Positions 16,684 through 26,689 of a stretch of 64,000 nt of DNA are shown piece after piece. Below the pieces are notes generated by a model. That model was not told the DNA's origin. It searched no databases and worked only from the letters and a program-made list of their open reading frames with translations. The DNA is taken from NCBI GenBank assembly GCA_964643355.1, contig CAZXPW010000006.1, positions 58,790-122,789 of the forward strand, written 5' to 3'. Position numbers and translations under genes: made by a program. Position 1 is the stretch's first letter. Each line of letters starts with the position of its first letter. This DNA is from FEN-1350 sp964643355 (GTDB taxonomy: Bacteria > Planctomycetota > Phycisphaerae > Sedimentisphaerales > Anaerohalosphaeraceae).

Positions 16684-18114
16684 TCAGGGGACCACCCAGG
16701 CCAGGGTTTGGGAAGATATGGTTTCGTACAACGAGGGAATAATCCCCATCAAGACCAGAGCGGCGGAAAGAACAGCCAGCGTAACGGCCAGTGTTGGCGT
16801 GATCGGCAACCGACATGCGCCCTGATCCGGAACTTCGATATACATCTGCCGGACGATTCTTAGATAATAATAGAGGGAGATTGTCGAGTTAACGGCAGCG
16901 ACGGCGACCAACCAATGAAATCCGGCTTTCGAGGCGACGCTGAACAAGAAAAATTTTCCGACAAAACCGGATAGCGGCGGGATACCCGCCAAGCTGAACA
17001 GGCCCAGCATCATTACCAGAGCGATCAGCGGATTGGTCCGCGACAGGCCGCGATAGTCTTCGATCTGTTCCTTGCCGGTTTGGTTGCTGAACCACACAAT
17101 GCAGCCAAAGACCGCCAGGTTCGTAACCGCATAGACCATCAGATAGAACACCATAGCCGGCACACCCTCGGGAAGACCTCCGACAAATCCCATAATCAGA
17201 TACCCGGCCTGTGAGATTGCGCTAAAGGCCATAAACCGTTTGATGTTGTGCTGGACAATCGCGACGGTGTTTCCGAGGGTCATCGTCACGGCCGCAAAGA
17301 TCGCCACGCCCGCGGCGGCATCGGCGATCCAGCCATCCATCAAGCGGTAGAGAATCTGAAAAGCGAACGCCAGTCCCGCTCCCTTGGATGCCACGGACAA
17401 ATAGGCAGTGACGGGGACCGGAGCGCCCTGATAAACATCCGCCGCCCAGAAATGAAATGGCACAATCGTCAGTTTAAATCCGATTCCGGCCACGAGCATC
17501 GCCGCCGCCAGCCAAAAGGCCGGCATATGCACAAGCTGCCGATCCATGGCCGTCAAAGCCGTACTGCCCGTCAAACCGTAAAGCAATCCCAAACCGTACA
17601 ACATGCATGCAGAAGCCATTGCTCCGAAGATCACATACTTCATCCCCCCTTCGCCGGACTGGGCATCATCCCGCCGCCAGGCCGTCAGCACGAATAAGGG
17701 TATCGTCGCCAGTTCCAAGCTGACATACAAGGTAATCAGGTCCCGTGCCGAGATCAGGACCATCATCCCGAGGATCGTCGCCAGCAGGACGGTGTAGTAT
17801 TCGCCACGGAAGCCGATGCCGCGCATTCGAATGCCGGTTCGTCCGTCGAGAAGGTCCAGCGATAGCAATATAGTCACCAGACCGGACAGCAGAAAGAAAA
17901 CCTTAAACCACCAGCCGACCGGATCGGTAGAGAACCTTCCGCCCAGCGCCGATCCACCTTGGGGTACGGCAATCAACATTGCAACCATCGCGATCGCAAG
18001 CCCTCCCGCAGCCATCGGCGCAAGGATCACGCGCCGCCGTTCATCAAGCCACAGATCGACCAGCAGGATCGCAATCGCACAAACCGCCACAATCAGTTCC
18101 GGGAGAAATACCAT
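16684..18114 (-). CDS. nuoN: NADH-quinone oxidoreductase subunit N
   Basis: One of three antiporter-like proton-pumping subunits of complex I; 476 residues with about 14 membrane helices. Family features include LYVSLELATIPLFVLTA, the segment FKLTIVPFHFWAADVYQGAP with its helix-breaking region and key lysine/histidine, and GIPPLSGFVGKFFLF. It is the last nuo gene in the array, 16 bp after nuoM. Confidence 0.97.
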   Translation of the reverse strand: MVFLPELIVAVCAIAILLVDLWLDERRRVILAPMAAGGLAIAMVAMLIAVPQGGSALGGRFSTDPVGWWFKVFFLLSGLVTILLSLDLLDGRTGIRMRGIGFRGEYYTVLLATILGMMVLISARDLITLYVSLELATIPLFVLTAWRRDDAQSGEGGMKYVIFGAMASACMLYGLGLLYGLTGSTALTAMDRQLVHMPAFWLAAAMLVAGIGFKLTIVPFHFWAADVYQGAPVPVTAYLSVASKGAGLAFAFQILYRLMDGWIADAAAGVAIFAAVTMTLGNTVAIVQHNIKRFMAFSAISQAGYLIMGFVGGLPEGVPAMVFYLMVYAVTNLAVFGCIVWFSNQTGKEQIEDYRGLSRTNPLIALVMMLGLFSLAGIPPLSGFVGKFFLFSVASKAGFHWLVAVAAVNSTISLYYYLRIVRQMYIEVPDQGACRLPITPTLAVTLAVLSAALVLMGIIPSLYETISSQTLAWVVP

Positions 18115-18130
18115 AATATATCCAAATCCT

Positions 18131-19672
18131 TTAGAATCCCGTCAGTGCAACCGATTCGTTGAGCCGATTGAGGATCGGCATCAACGCCCCTTCGATCATC
18201 TCGACCAGATAGCCGGGGGCGACCCCGACAATTATCAACACAGCCGCCAGCATACCCGTCGAAATCCGTTCGGGCAGCGTGGCGTCATCCAGGTGTTCGA
18301 AGTGGCTGTCGCGGATGGGGCCGTAGAAGACGTGCGACAAGCCACGAAGCACATAAACGGCCGTGACAACAATCGACATCGTCGCCAGGATCGTTAAAAA
18401 CCTCATTCCGACCCCATTTGTCCATTCATTCCCGAAAAATCCGCCGAGGAACACGTGCGTCTCGGCGATAAACCCCGACAAACCCGGCAATCCCAAGCTG
18501 GCCAAACCCGCGATGTAGAACATCACCGCCAGCCAGGGCATCCGTCGCGCCAGACCTCCCATCTCGTCGATGTTCCGCGTGTGGGTCCGGCCATAGACCA
18601 TCCCGATCAGCGCAAAAAACAAACCCGTCATGATTCCATGGCTGAACATCTGCAACACGGCACCCTTGAGGGCAATCAGGTTCAGCGCCGCCACTCCAAA
18701 AAGCACAAAACCGCAATGGCTGACGGACGAGTACGCCGTAAAATATTTCAGATCCCGCTGCATAATCGCACCAAAGGAACCATACAGGATATTGATTGTC
18801 GTCAGGATCATGAAAAACAACCCCCACTCCTTGGCTCCTTCCGGAAGCAGATAGACCGCGATTCGCAACGCGCCATATCCGCCCAACTTCATCAACACTC
18901 CTGCGTGGAGCATCGAGACGGCCGTCGGGGCCGAGCTGTGGCCGTCCGGCGACCAGGTATGCAGCGGGTACAAAGCCCCGATCACGCCAAAACCCACGAA
19001 GATCATCGGGAAGACCCACCGCTGAAATTCGCCGGAAAAATTCGCCTCGGCCAGTTGGAGCAGGTTGAAGGAATGCAAGCCGGCGGCGTGATAGAGGGCC
19101 AGGAAACCGACCAGAATCAACGCGCTGCCGACCAGCAACATCAGCGTCAGCTTCATCGCCGAATATTCCTTGGGACCGGTGCCCCAGATCCCGATCAGCA
19201 GGTACATCGGCAACACGGCCAGTTCATAGAACATCAAGAACAGGAACAGATCAAAGCTGACGAACACGCCGAAAACGCCGGTGACCAGCGTCAATAACAG
19301 CACGAAGAATTCCTTGGTTCGTTCCTGGACATACCAGCTGGCCAGCACACCGGTGAAAATGATGATCGAGGTCAGGATCACCATCGCCATCGAGAGGCCG
19401 TCGATGCCGACGAAATATTCGATCCCCAGCGAACGGAACCAATCGACCTGTTCAACCATGTAGAGCCTGGTCAAGAGGGCCGACTTCATCCTTGGGATAT
19501 CGACCGAGGCCTGATGCATGAACAAGACCGCAACGACGGCCGTGAGAACCAGATGAATTCCACAACCGGTCACCGCGATCCAGCGGATCGCGCGCCAACG
19601 CGCAGCCGGGACGCCGAGAACCGCCAGGGTCGTCAGAAACGGAATCGCGATCAACCAGCTTACCAAACCCAT
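18131..19672 (-). CDS. nuoM: NADH-quinone oxidoreductase subunit M
   Basis: Antiporter-like proton-pumping subunit of complex I, 513 residues. Recognised by FVSFDLFLFLMFYELAVLPMY (conserved glutamate), YPLHTWSPDGHSSAPTAVS and GLPGLSGFIAE. About 14 helices are expected. It follows nuoL by 18 bp. Confidence 0.97.
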   Translation of the reverse strand: MGLVSWLIAIPFLTTLAVLGVPAARWRAIRWIAVTGCGIHLVLTAVVAVLFMHQASVDIPRMKSALLTRLYMVEQVDWFRSLGIEYFVGIDGLSMAMVILTSIIIFTGVLASWYVQERTKEFFVLLLTLVTGVFGVFVSFDLFLFLMFYELAVLPMYLLIGIWGTGPKEYSAMKLTLMLLVGSALILVGFLALYHAAGLHSFNLLQLAEANFSGEFQRWVFPMIFVGFGVIGALYPLHTWSPDGHSSAPTAVSMLHAGVLMKLGGYGALRIAVYLLPEGAKEWGLFFMILTTINILYGSFGAIMQRDLKYFTAYSSVSHCGFVLFGVAALNLIALKGAVLQMFSHGIMTGLFFALIGMVYGRTHTRNIDEMGGLARRMPWLAVMFYIAGLASLGLPGLSGFIAETHVFLGGFFGNEWTNGVGMRFLTILATMSIVVTAVYVLRGLSHVFYGPIRDSHFEHLDDATLPERISTGMLAAVLIIVGVAPGYLVEMIEGALMPILNRLNESVALTGF

Positions 19673-19690
19673 CGGAACCTTACTCCACGA

Positions 19691-21649
19691 TCAGAACCTT
19701 CCAGCCCACAAGATCAGCAGAACCAGCAGTGCCCCGCCGACAAACCACGCGCCATAGACCTGAATCTGCCCGGTTTGCAGGAGCCGCAGGACGGCGCCGG
19801 TTGACCGGGTGATCCAGCCGCTGAGATTGACGCCGCCATCGACGATGTGACGATCAAACCAGGCGATCGGACGGGCGACGAACCGAAACAAAACGCGACG
19901 GGTGATGAACAGATACACCTCATCGATATAAAACTTTTGTTTGACGACCGCATAAATCGTTCCCAGAGCGGCCGCATATCTCGCGGCTCGCCGCCCGTCG
20001 GCCGAGTACAAAATCCAGGCCAATCCGATCCCGACCAGGGCCGCAATGCTCGCCGGAATCGCTATAAGAGGGTTAACCCCGGCGTGATGCTGCTCGCCGA
20101 TCCGGACATAGTGGCTCATTGGGACAAAACCGGCGACAACGCTGGCCACGGCCAGAATCACCAGGGGGATTAGCATGACCGTTGGCGCTTCGTGGGCATG
20201 ATCGGCATTGACGCCGCGATAACGACCCCAGAAGGTTACAAAATATATACGAAACATATATAAAGCCGTCAATCCTGCCACCGCCAGTCCAACGGCAAAA
20301 ATCACGAGATGTCCGCTGTCCAGAGCGGCCGCCAGAATTTCGTCCTTGGAGAAAAACCCCGACAAAGGCCAGATCCCCGCGATGGCCAGTGTGGCCGTTA
20401 CGAATGTCGCGTGGGTAATCGGCAACTTCCGCGCAAGCCCGCCCATCTCCCAGATGTTGTTGGAATGCACAGCGTGAATCACGGCCCCGGCTGAGAGGAA
20501 CAACAGCGATTTAAAGAAGGCGTGCGTAAACAGATGGAACATGCCGGCGGTATAACCCAACGGATGCGACAGGGTCGCCACTCCGAGGGCAAACATCATG
20601 TAACCAAGCTGGCTGAGCGTTGAGAAGGCCAGCACCCGTTTGATGTCATCCTGAGTCAGGCCGATGACGGCCGCAAACAGGCAGGTGAACGCTCCGACAT
20701 AAGCCACCACCATCAAAGCGGTCCCGCTGGCGGCAAATGCCGCAAACAGCCGTGCCACCAGATACACGCCCGCGACGACCATTGTGGCCGCGTGAATCAG
20801 GGCGGAAACCGGCGTCGGGCCTTCCATCGCATCGGGCAACCAGATGTGCAGCGGAAACATCGCGCTTTTTCCGGCAGCCCCCATAAACACCAGAACCATG
20901 GATAGCGTCAAAATGCTAAGATCGGATGCACCCCAATGCGTCGCGGCCAACCGCTCCAATACCGCCGGACTGGTCAGATAGGCGAAATCAAACGGCTGCA
21001 CGCCGGCGGCTCCGACTTCGCTGAACAATCGAAACCCATAAAAACCCAGGATCAGGACGCCGACCAAGAATCCCAAATCGGCAAATCGCGTAACGATAAA
21101 GGCCTTATTGGAAGCCGCGACCGCCGACGGTTTCTCATAATAGTAACCGATCAGCAAAAAGCTGCTGACGCCCACCAGTTCCCAGAATACATACATCTGG
21201 ACGATATTGGGAGCAACGACCAGCCCCAACATGCTGAAGGTAAACAGGTTCATCCAGGTGAAAAAACGGCCGGAGCTCCGGTCATTGTGCATATACCCGA
21301 TGCTATACAAATGCACCAAAGCGCTGACGGTCGTCACCACCCCCATCAGCAGTACCGACAATGGATCAACCAGGACACCGAGATTGACAGTCAGTCCGGT
21401 TTGGTATCGCAGCCACTCAAAAGACCACGGAATCACGGCCATCGGTTCGCCATGCGAAAAAGCGGAGAAATAATCCCACGCCAGAATCCACGACAGAACC
21501 GCCGATAGGAAAATGACCGTGGTGGCGATGATCCCCGCCAGTCGTCGCGACAACGGACGAACCACCAGCCCCACCAGCGCAAAAGCCGCCAGCGGCAAGC
21601 CGGGGATCAGCCAGGCGTTCTTCAGGACGATTCCGGTCGGTTCGGTCAT
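19691..21649 (-). CDS. nuoL: NADH-quinone oxidoreductase subunit L
   Basis: Largest antiporter-like subunit of complex I, 652 residues. Signature stretches are YMHNDRSSGRFF, MYVFWELVGVSSFLLIGYY, FPLHIWLPDAMEGPTPVSAL and IWPLSGFFSKDEI. The C-terminal part, with a late helix after an amphipathic segment, fits the lateral piston helix of NuoL. It follows nuoK by 9 bp. Confidence 0.97.
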   Translation of the reverse strand: MTEPTGIVLKNAWLIPGLPLAAFALVGLVVRPLSRRLAGIIATTVIFLSAVLSWILAWDYFSAFSHGEPMAVIPWSFEWLRYQTGLTVNLGVLVDPLSVLLMGVVTTVSALVHLYSIGYMHNDRSSGRFFTWMNLFTFSMLGLVVAPNIVQMYVFWELVGVSSFLLIGYYYEKPSAVAASNKAFIVTRFADLGFLVGVLILGFYGFRLFSEVGAAGVQPFDFAYLTSPAVLERLAATHWGASDLSILTLSMVLVFMGAAGKSAMFPLHIWLPDAMEGPTPVSALIHAATMVVAGVYLVARLFAAFAASGTALMVVAYVGAFTCLFAAVIGLTQDDIKRVLAFSTLSQLGYMMFALGVATLSHPLGYTAGMFHLFTHAFFKSLLFLSAGAVIHAVHSNNIWEMGGLARKLPITHATFVTATLAIAGIWPLSGFFSKDEILAAALDSGHLVIFAVGLAVAGLTALYMFRIYFVTFWGRYRGVNADHAHEAPTVMLIPLVILAVASVVAGFVPMSHYVRIGEQHHAGVNPLIAIPASIAALVGIGLAWILYSADGRRAARYAAALGTIYAVVKQKFYIDEVYLFITRRVLFRFVARPIAWFDRHIVDGGVNLSGWITRSTGAVLRLLQTGQIQVYGAWFVGGALLVLLILWAGRF

Positions 21650-21658
21650 ACCCGCGTA

Positions 21659-21991
21659 TTACCCTTTCATGCTATCCATGCGATTGACATCGATACTCGA
21701 ACGATTGTGAAAGAGCGACACAAAGATCGCCAGCGCCACCACTGCTTCGGCCGCGGCGACAGCAATCACAAACAACGCCAGGATCTCGCCATCCACGGCC
21801 CGAGGTGTTAGAAACCGGTTGAACACGACGGCATTCATCGCCGCCGAGTTGAGCATCAACTCCACGGCCATCAGGATCCCGATGGCGTTCCGGCGGCTGA
21901 GCAACCCATAGATTCCGATCGCGAAAAGCACATTCGACAGAATCAGCCAATGGATCAGTCCCGGCCCATGCGCGGCAAGATACGAAATCAT
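21659..21991 (-). CDS. nuoK: NADH-quinone oxidoreductase subunit K
   Basis: A 110-residue subunit with three membrane helices, homologous to MrpC. The conserved membrane glutamates are visible in ILMAVELMLNSAAMN and VAAAEAVVALAIF. It overlaps nuoJ in an ATGA. Confidence 0.97.
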   Translation of the reverse strand: MISYLAAHGPGLIHWLILSNVLFAIGIYGLLSRRNAIGILMAVELMLNSAAMNAVVFNRFLTPRAVDGEILALFVIAVAAAEAVVALAIFVSLFHNRSSIDVNRMDSMKG

Positions 21992-22608
21992 CGCGGCCCC
22001 CTCTTGTCGTTGGAGGGACTCTGGTTTTTCGGCAAAACCATATCCGCCTCACCCGGTTTGTCTCCGCCGGTCGTAAACGGCTGGCTCGGAGGCGGGGTTT
22101 TTCGCGCAATGACCATCCCTCCAATCAGAGCCACCAACAACAGAGCGGAAACCACTTCAAAGGGCAGCACATATCCCGAACCGCCCGTATCCAGCAGGGC
22201 CAGACCGATCAATCTGGTTGAATCCGGATGGACGGACCTTGGCGAGGGTCGATGCAGGGTTGAGACCCATAAGGAAGCGATGCTGATAACCGCAAATCCA
22301 ATTGCGATGATCATCGCAACCCCCTTCCGCCGAAGCGAGGGGCAATCCATCCGCAATTGTCCCGATTGCGTCAGGGTGATGACAAAGGCAATCACCACCA
22401 CGACCCCTCCAACATAAACCAACACTTGAACACCCGCGAGGAAATCGGCCGCCAGCATCAGATAAAAAGCCGCCTGGATTATCAATACTCCCATCAGACA
22501 CACCGCCGCCCGAAGCAGGTTACGGCTGATGGTAACCGCCAGAGCCAGGAGAATCGCCGCGGCTGCAAAACCGTAGAACAGGATGGTGACCATGGCCTGT
22601 TCGATCAT
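21988..22608 (-). CDS. nuoJ: NADH-quinone oxidoreductase subunit J
   Basis: A 206-residue membrane subunit of complex I. The N-terminal four helices carry the conserved ADFLAGVQVLVYVGGVVVV region. The C-terminal tail (after about residue 175) is polar and proline-rich. ATGA overlaps link it to nuoI upstream and nuoK downstream. Confidence 0.96.
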   Translation of the reverse strand: MIEQAMVTILFYGFAAAAILLALAVTISRNLLRAAVCLMGVLIIQAAFYLMLAADFLAGVQVLVYVGGVVVVIAFVITLTQSGQLRMDCPSLRRKGVAMIIAIGFAVISIASLWVSTLHRPSPRSVHPDSTRLIGLALLDTGGSGYVLPFEVVSALLLVALIGGMVIARKTPPPSQPFTTGGDKPGEADMVLPKNQSPSNDKRGPR

Positions 22609-23264
22609 GAGGACGGCTCCTGATTTGGATCCCCTGAAATCTGTTGGATTTTCTCATTCAGCGGAAGAATCCCTTCATATCGTCCTCGCGGTTCCATCAT
22701 CTGGCCGCGTTTGGCCGTATCCGGTTCGGCTGCCAAAATCTTGGCCGGCGGGCCGGCATATCGGTTCAGATTAAAGACCAGAAGCCGACGATCATAAACG
22801 GCGTTCTCAAACGAATGGGTCATCTTTAACGCCCCAAACGGACAGGCCTGAACGCAGGCATTGCACAGCAGGCAGGAATCCATCCGCCAGATATACTGAT
22901 CCAGCTTATTGACCCCCTCCAATAGTCCCTTCTGGGTCATGACGCGAATGCTCCCGTTGGGACAAGCCCGTTCGCAGAGCTTACAGGCCGTACACCGATG
23001 AAATCCCTGAGAATCGTGGACCATCGTCAACATCGCCCGATACCGCAAAGGAAACCGAAGGGTCTGACGATTTTCGGGATATTGTCGAGTAACGACTTTC
23101 CAAGGGCGCAGGAAATATCCGAGCGTCAGACGCATCCCCCGCGCCAATCCCGCCAATACCGACGGCACCCGGGGCGCATGGTTCAGCGGATGCACCACCG
23201 CCACGGAGATCGGTTTGCCCCCGAAAGTCATCTGTTTTCGTTCGATTGGATAAAATTCGGCCAC
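22605..23264 (-). CDS. nuoI: NADH-quinone oxidoreductase subunit I
   Basis: The 2 x 4Fe-4S subunit that passes electrons towards the quinone site; 219 residues. The two cluster motifs are CTACKLCERACP and CLLCNACVQACP. A GTG at 23264 with AGGGG five bases upstream is the preferred start; an ATG at 23231 would shorten the N-terminus by 11 residues. In a complex without NuoEFG this subunit is a candidate electron entry face. Confidence 0.96.
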   Translation of the reverse strand: MAEFYPIERKQMTFGGKPISVAVVHPLNHAPRVPSVLAGLARGMRLTLGYFLRPWKVVTRQYPENRQTLRFPLRYRAMLTMVHDSQGFHRCTACKLCERACPNGSIRVMTQKGLLEGVNKLDQYIWRMDSCLLCNACVQACPFGALKMTHSFENAVYDRRLLVFNLNRYAGPPAKILAAEPDTAKRGQMMEPRGRYEGILPLNEKIQQISGDPNQEPSS

Positions 23265-23273
23265 AAGAACCCC

Positions 23274-24395
23274 TTACACGGGAAAGAAATACCACTTGCC
23301 TAAAATGACCGCCGCCGCAACGAATAGATTGAGAAAACCGATCGGCAACAGAAATTTCCACTCCAGACGCATGAGCTGATCGACCCGAAGCCGCGGAAAA
23401 GTCCAGCGAAACCACATCAACATAAAAACCATGACCACCGCCTTGCCCAGAAACCACAGACTGGGAGGGATCAGTCCCATCAGGTTATTAAAGCTTTCCC
23501 AGTGGCCGATGCGAAACGGCATCCAGCCGCCCAGAAAAAGCGTCACCGTGATCGCCGCCACCACGAACATGTTGATGAATTCGGCCAGGAAAAAGAACGC
23601 AAAACGAAGCCCGGAATACTCCGTGTGAAATCCACCGGTCAGTTCCGATTCACCTTCGGGAATATCAAAGGGCGTACGGTTAATCTCCGCCGTCGCGGCG
23701 ACCAGAAAAAGACACATCGACAACACGCCGACGCCGTGGGCCCGCCAGATCCACCATCCCTGGGCCTGACTCTGGACAATCCCCGAGAGAGTCAGGGTCC
23801 CGGCAAACATCGTTACCACCAGCAACGCCAGCGTCGCAGTAATCTCATAGGAGATTACCTGTGCGGCGGCCCGCATTCCCCCGAGCAACGACCATTTGTT
23901 GTTGGAACTCCACCCTCCCAACAACAGACCAAGAACACTCAACCCGCTCAAGGCCGTCAAATACAATACGCCCAAGCTCACATCCGCCAGTTGCAGTAAC
24001 GGGCTGTAGGGAATCACCCCGAGAATCAGAATGGTGACCACCAAAGTCAAAAAGGGACCGAGCAAATGCAACACCCTGTCCGCCCGTTCGGGAACGATAT
24101 CTTCCTTCAGCAACAGCTTGATCGTGTCCGCCACCGACTGCAGAATCCCATGGTATCCCACCCGCATCGGACCCATCCGGCATTGGAAATGAGCGGCGAT
24201 TTTGCGTTCCCCGTAAATCAACCCCATCCCCAGAGCGACAACCATGGCCGCAACCGCGACCAACGCCAAGAGCATATAGGCGACGGCAAAATACCAGCGG
24301 GATTCCAGCCAGGCCGCCGCACGGTCGGCCACCGTTACCACTTCCCAGGCGGGTTGCCCGACCCTTGTCATGATGTCAAACCACACGCCCATCAT
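23274..24395 (-). CDS. nuoH: NADH-quinone oxidoreductase subunit H
   Basis: The membrane subunit at the quinone-binding interface, 373 residues. Signatures are GERKIAAHFQCRMGPMRVGYHGILQSVADTIK split over residues 60-95, the quinone-loop stretch NRTPFDIPEGESELTGGF, and RWTFPRLRVDQLM near the end. The ATG at 24395 lies 4 bp after the nuoD stop; a TTG at 24410 overlapping nuoD is also possible. Confidence 0.96.
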   Translation of the reverse strand: MMGVWFDIMTRVGQPAWEVVTVADRAAAWLESRWYFAVAYMLLALVAVAAMVVALGMGLIYGERKIAAHFQCRMGPMRVGYHGILQSVADTIKLLLKEDIVPERADRVLHLLGPFLTLVVTILILGVIPYSPLLQLADVSLGVLYLTALSGLSVLGLLLGGWSSNNKWSLLGGMRAAAQVISYEITATLALLVVTMFAGTLTLSGIVQSQAQGWWIWRAHGVGVLSMCLFLVAATAEINRTPFDIPEGESELTGGFHTEYSGLRFAFFFLAEFINMFVVAAITVTLFLGGWMPFRIGHWESFNNLMGLIPPSLWFLGKAVVMVFMLMWFRWTFPRLRVDQLMRLEWKFLLPIGFLNLFVAAAVILGKWYFFPV

Positions 24396-24399
24396 ATAT

Positions 24400-25563
24400 T
24401 CAACGATCAATGTCCGGTATTACCAAATCCAAGCTCGACTGAATCGCGATATAATCCGCAATCCGCCACCCCGGAGCGATGTGGGTGATTGCCCAGAGAT
24501 TATTGAAATTCGGTGAACGAAAATGCAACCGGTACGGCGCATCGCCGTTCCCATCCGAATAGAGAAATACGCCCAGCGCGCCTCGCGCCGTCTCGACCTG
24601 GCCGTAATATCGGCCTTGCGGCAGCTTCAAACGAGAATTGTATTTGATCACCATGTGCGGGCCTTCGGGGATGCCGTCGATCAGTTGTTCGATGATCCGA
24701 ATCGACTGTCGCATTTCCTCCATCCGAACATAGTAACGATCCCAGCAATCCCCTTTGGTCCCGATGACGACATCGAAATCAACCTTGTCATACGCGCCAT
24801 AGGTCTCGACCTTTCGCAGATCGTAGGGGATGCCGCTCGCCCGCAACACGGGGCCCGTACAACCAAAGGCAATCGCATCTTTCCCATCCAGAATCCCGAT
24901 ATTTCGCAATCGCTCCTGAAGGATCGGATTGCCCGATAGAAGAGCGTCGTACTCGTCGATCAGCGGGCGCAGATACCCCAACAGTTTTTTCACTTTTAAG
25001 GCAAAATCCGGCAGGATATCGAACATCAGGCCGCCGGGTTGAATGTAATTCATCGTCAACCGTGCGCCAATCGTCTCTTCGAAGATCTCGCCGATGATTT
25101 CACGATCCCGGAACGAGTACAAAAACGCCGTGAAGGCGCCCAAATCCATTCCCAGCACGCCCCACCACAGCACATGACTTTGAAGCCGCTGCAATTCGGC
25201 CATCACGGTTCGGATGGTCTCGATGCGGGCATTGGTCTCAATGCCTGCGGCCTTTTCCACCGTCCGGGCGACCGCCCAGTTGTTCATCAGGGCGGACAGA
25301 TAATCCAGTCGATCCGTCAGCGGAATGATCTTGCGATAGTTCAAATGTTCGCACATCTTTTCGATGCCGCGATGCACATAGCCCGGAACCGGAATTACTT
25401 TTCGGATCGTCTCCCCATCCAGCAGCAGAACGATCCGCAGCGAGCCGTGCGCGATCGGGTGTTGTGGCCCCATATTCACGAAGTATTCCTGCGTGGACAG
25501 GGGGCTATCGGCGGACCCGGGGGGCGTAAGCACTTCGTCGAGGGTTCGAACCGTCACGCTCAT
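24400..25563 (-). CDS. nuoD: NADH-quinone oxidoreductase subunit D
   Basis: The 49-kDa-type subunit that forms the quinone cavity with NuoB; 387 residues. Recognised by NMGPQHPIAHGSLRIVL (conserved quinone-site histidine), VHRGIEKMCEHLNY and the C-terminal IVIPDIDR-like end. The start used is the ATG at 25563, which overlaps the nuoC stop by one base; an in-frame upstream extension would lie inside nuoC. The hydrogenase nickel-ligand cysteines are absent, as expected. Confidence 0.96.
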   Translation of the reverse strand: MSVTVRTLDEVLTPPGSADSPLSTQEYFVNMGPQHPIAHGSLRIVLLLDGETIRKVIPVPGYVHRGIEKMCEHLNYRKIIPLTDRLDYLSALMNNWAVARTVEKAAGIETNARIETIRTVMAELQRLQSHVLWWGVLGMDLGAFTAFLYSFRDREIIGEIFEETIGARLTMNYIQPGGLMFDILPDFALKVKKLLGYLRPLIDEYDALLSGNPILQERLRNIGILDGKDAIAFGCTGPVLRASGIPYDLRKVETYGAYDKVDFDVVIGTKGDCWDRYYVRMEEMRQSIRIIEQLIDGIPEGPHMVIKYNSRLKLPQGRYYGQVETARGALGVFLYSDGNGDAPYRLHFRSPNFNNLWAITHIAPGWRIADYIAIQSSLDLVIPDIDR

Positions 25564-26045
25564 CAGGACGGCTCCAACATATCCGGATCGACATAATCCT
25601 TTCGGAGGGGATGACCGGGCCATCCATCCTCCAGGAATACGCGCCGCAGATCCGGATGGCCGTCGTATTCGATCCCGAAAAGGTCGAACGCTTCCCGCTC
25701 CTGCCAGTGGGCAATCGGCCAGACCTCGCTGACCGTCGGAACCACCGGCCGGGCTCGATCCAGATTACAGGTTACCATCAAATGGTGACCATGCCGGGTG
25801 GAATACAACAGATAGACCAGTTCATAACGGCTTTCCTGGATATGGTCGATAACCGTATGATCCAGCAACAAATCAAATGACAGAAGATGCTCATCACGGA
25901 GCTTGCGCATCAGCGAATCCAACCCGGGAACCGGCGCGATGACCGCGGCGCGATCGGCGGACGGGCGTTTGCGGCATTGTGGCTCCAGCGCCATCACGAG
26001 CTGTTCGAGTTCCTGGGTATCCATTGCTCCAGTTTTGCTGCCCAT
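25563..26045 (-). CDS. nuoC: NADH-quinone oxidoreductase subunit C
   Basis: The 30-kDa-type peripheral-arm subunit, 160 residues. The family signature WPIAHWQEREAFDLFGIEYDGHPDLRRV is split around residue 110, and RKDY follows near the C-terminus. It overlaps nuoB by 52 bp from the ATG at 26045, or by 31 bp if the ATG at 26024 is used; neither has a clear ribosome site. nuoC and nuoD are separate genes here. Confidence 0.95.
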   Translation of the reverse strand: MGSKTGAMDTQELEQLVMALEPQCRKRPSADRAAVIAPVPGLDSLMRKLRDEHLLSFDLLLDHTVIDHIQESRYELVYLLYSTRHGHHLMVTCNLDRARPVVPTVSEVWPIAHWQEREAFDLFGIEYDGHPDLRRVFLEDGWPGHPLRKDYVDPDMLEPS

Positions 26046-26689
26046 CGTTTGTTCGCCGCGGCTTTCGCCAGGTCAACAGTATTGTCTCTTTCGAGTCTCT
26101 CTCGCTGTTCCAAACGAAGATCGTCCATCGTTATTCCCTGAGGCAACGCCGCCAAAACGGGCTTTCTCCGGATCCCGGGTTTGCGAATGGTCTCCCCCTG
26201 CCGGATCATGTTCTGCAGCATGAGAAGTCCATAAAAAAAGGCCTCGGGCCGCGGGGGACAACCGGGGACATAGACATCCACGGGGACAATCTGGTCGGCG
26301 CCTCGAACGATCGAGTAGGAATGGTACATAAAAGGCCCTCCCGAAATCGCGCAGGAGCCCGTGGCGATGACATACCGCGGTTCGGCCATCTGGTCATACA
26401 ACAATCGCATGCGAAGAGCCATCTTCTTGACGATCGCACCCGCGATGACCATCAGGTCGGCCTGTCGCGGTGTTTGGCGGGCCACCTCGGCGCCAAACCG
26501 CGCCAAATCCTGATGGGGAGCGCCCGTGGCCATGAGCATTTCGATGGCGCAACACTTGGTACCGAAGGCCAGCGGCCACAAACTGTTGGATCGCGCCCAA
26601 TTAATGATCGCGTCAATCGAGGTAATCAGAACCGATCCGCCGGGAAGAATCTCCAGAATTCCGGGCAATCGATCCAGAATTAAACCCAT
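25994..26689 (-). CDS. nuoB: NADH-quinone oxidoreductase subunit B
   Basis: The subunit that carries the terminal N2 4Fe-4S cluster, 231 residues. Cluster cysteines are visible in GTKCCAIEMLM (tandem Cys), ATGSCAISGG and VPGCPPRPEAF. The C-terminus extends about 45 residues past the conserved core in a charged, helical tail. It starts inside the end of nuoA (10-bp overlap). Confidence 0.97.
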   Translation of the reverse strand: MGLILDRLPGILEILPGGSVLITSIDAIINWARSNSLWPLAFGTKCCAIEMLMATGAPHQDLARFGAEVARQTPRQADLMVIAGAIVKKMALRMRLLYDQMAEPRYVIATGSCAISGGPFMYHSYSIVRGADQIVPVDVYVPGCPPRPEAFFYGLLMLQNMIRQGETIRKPGIRRKPVLAALPQGITMDDLRLEQRERLERDNTVDLAKAAANKRWAAKLEQWIPRNSNSS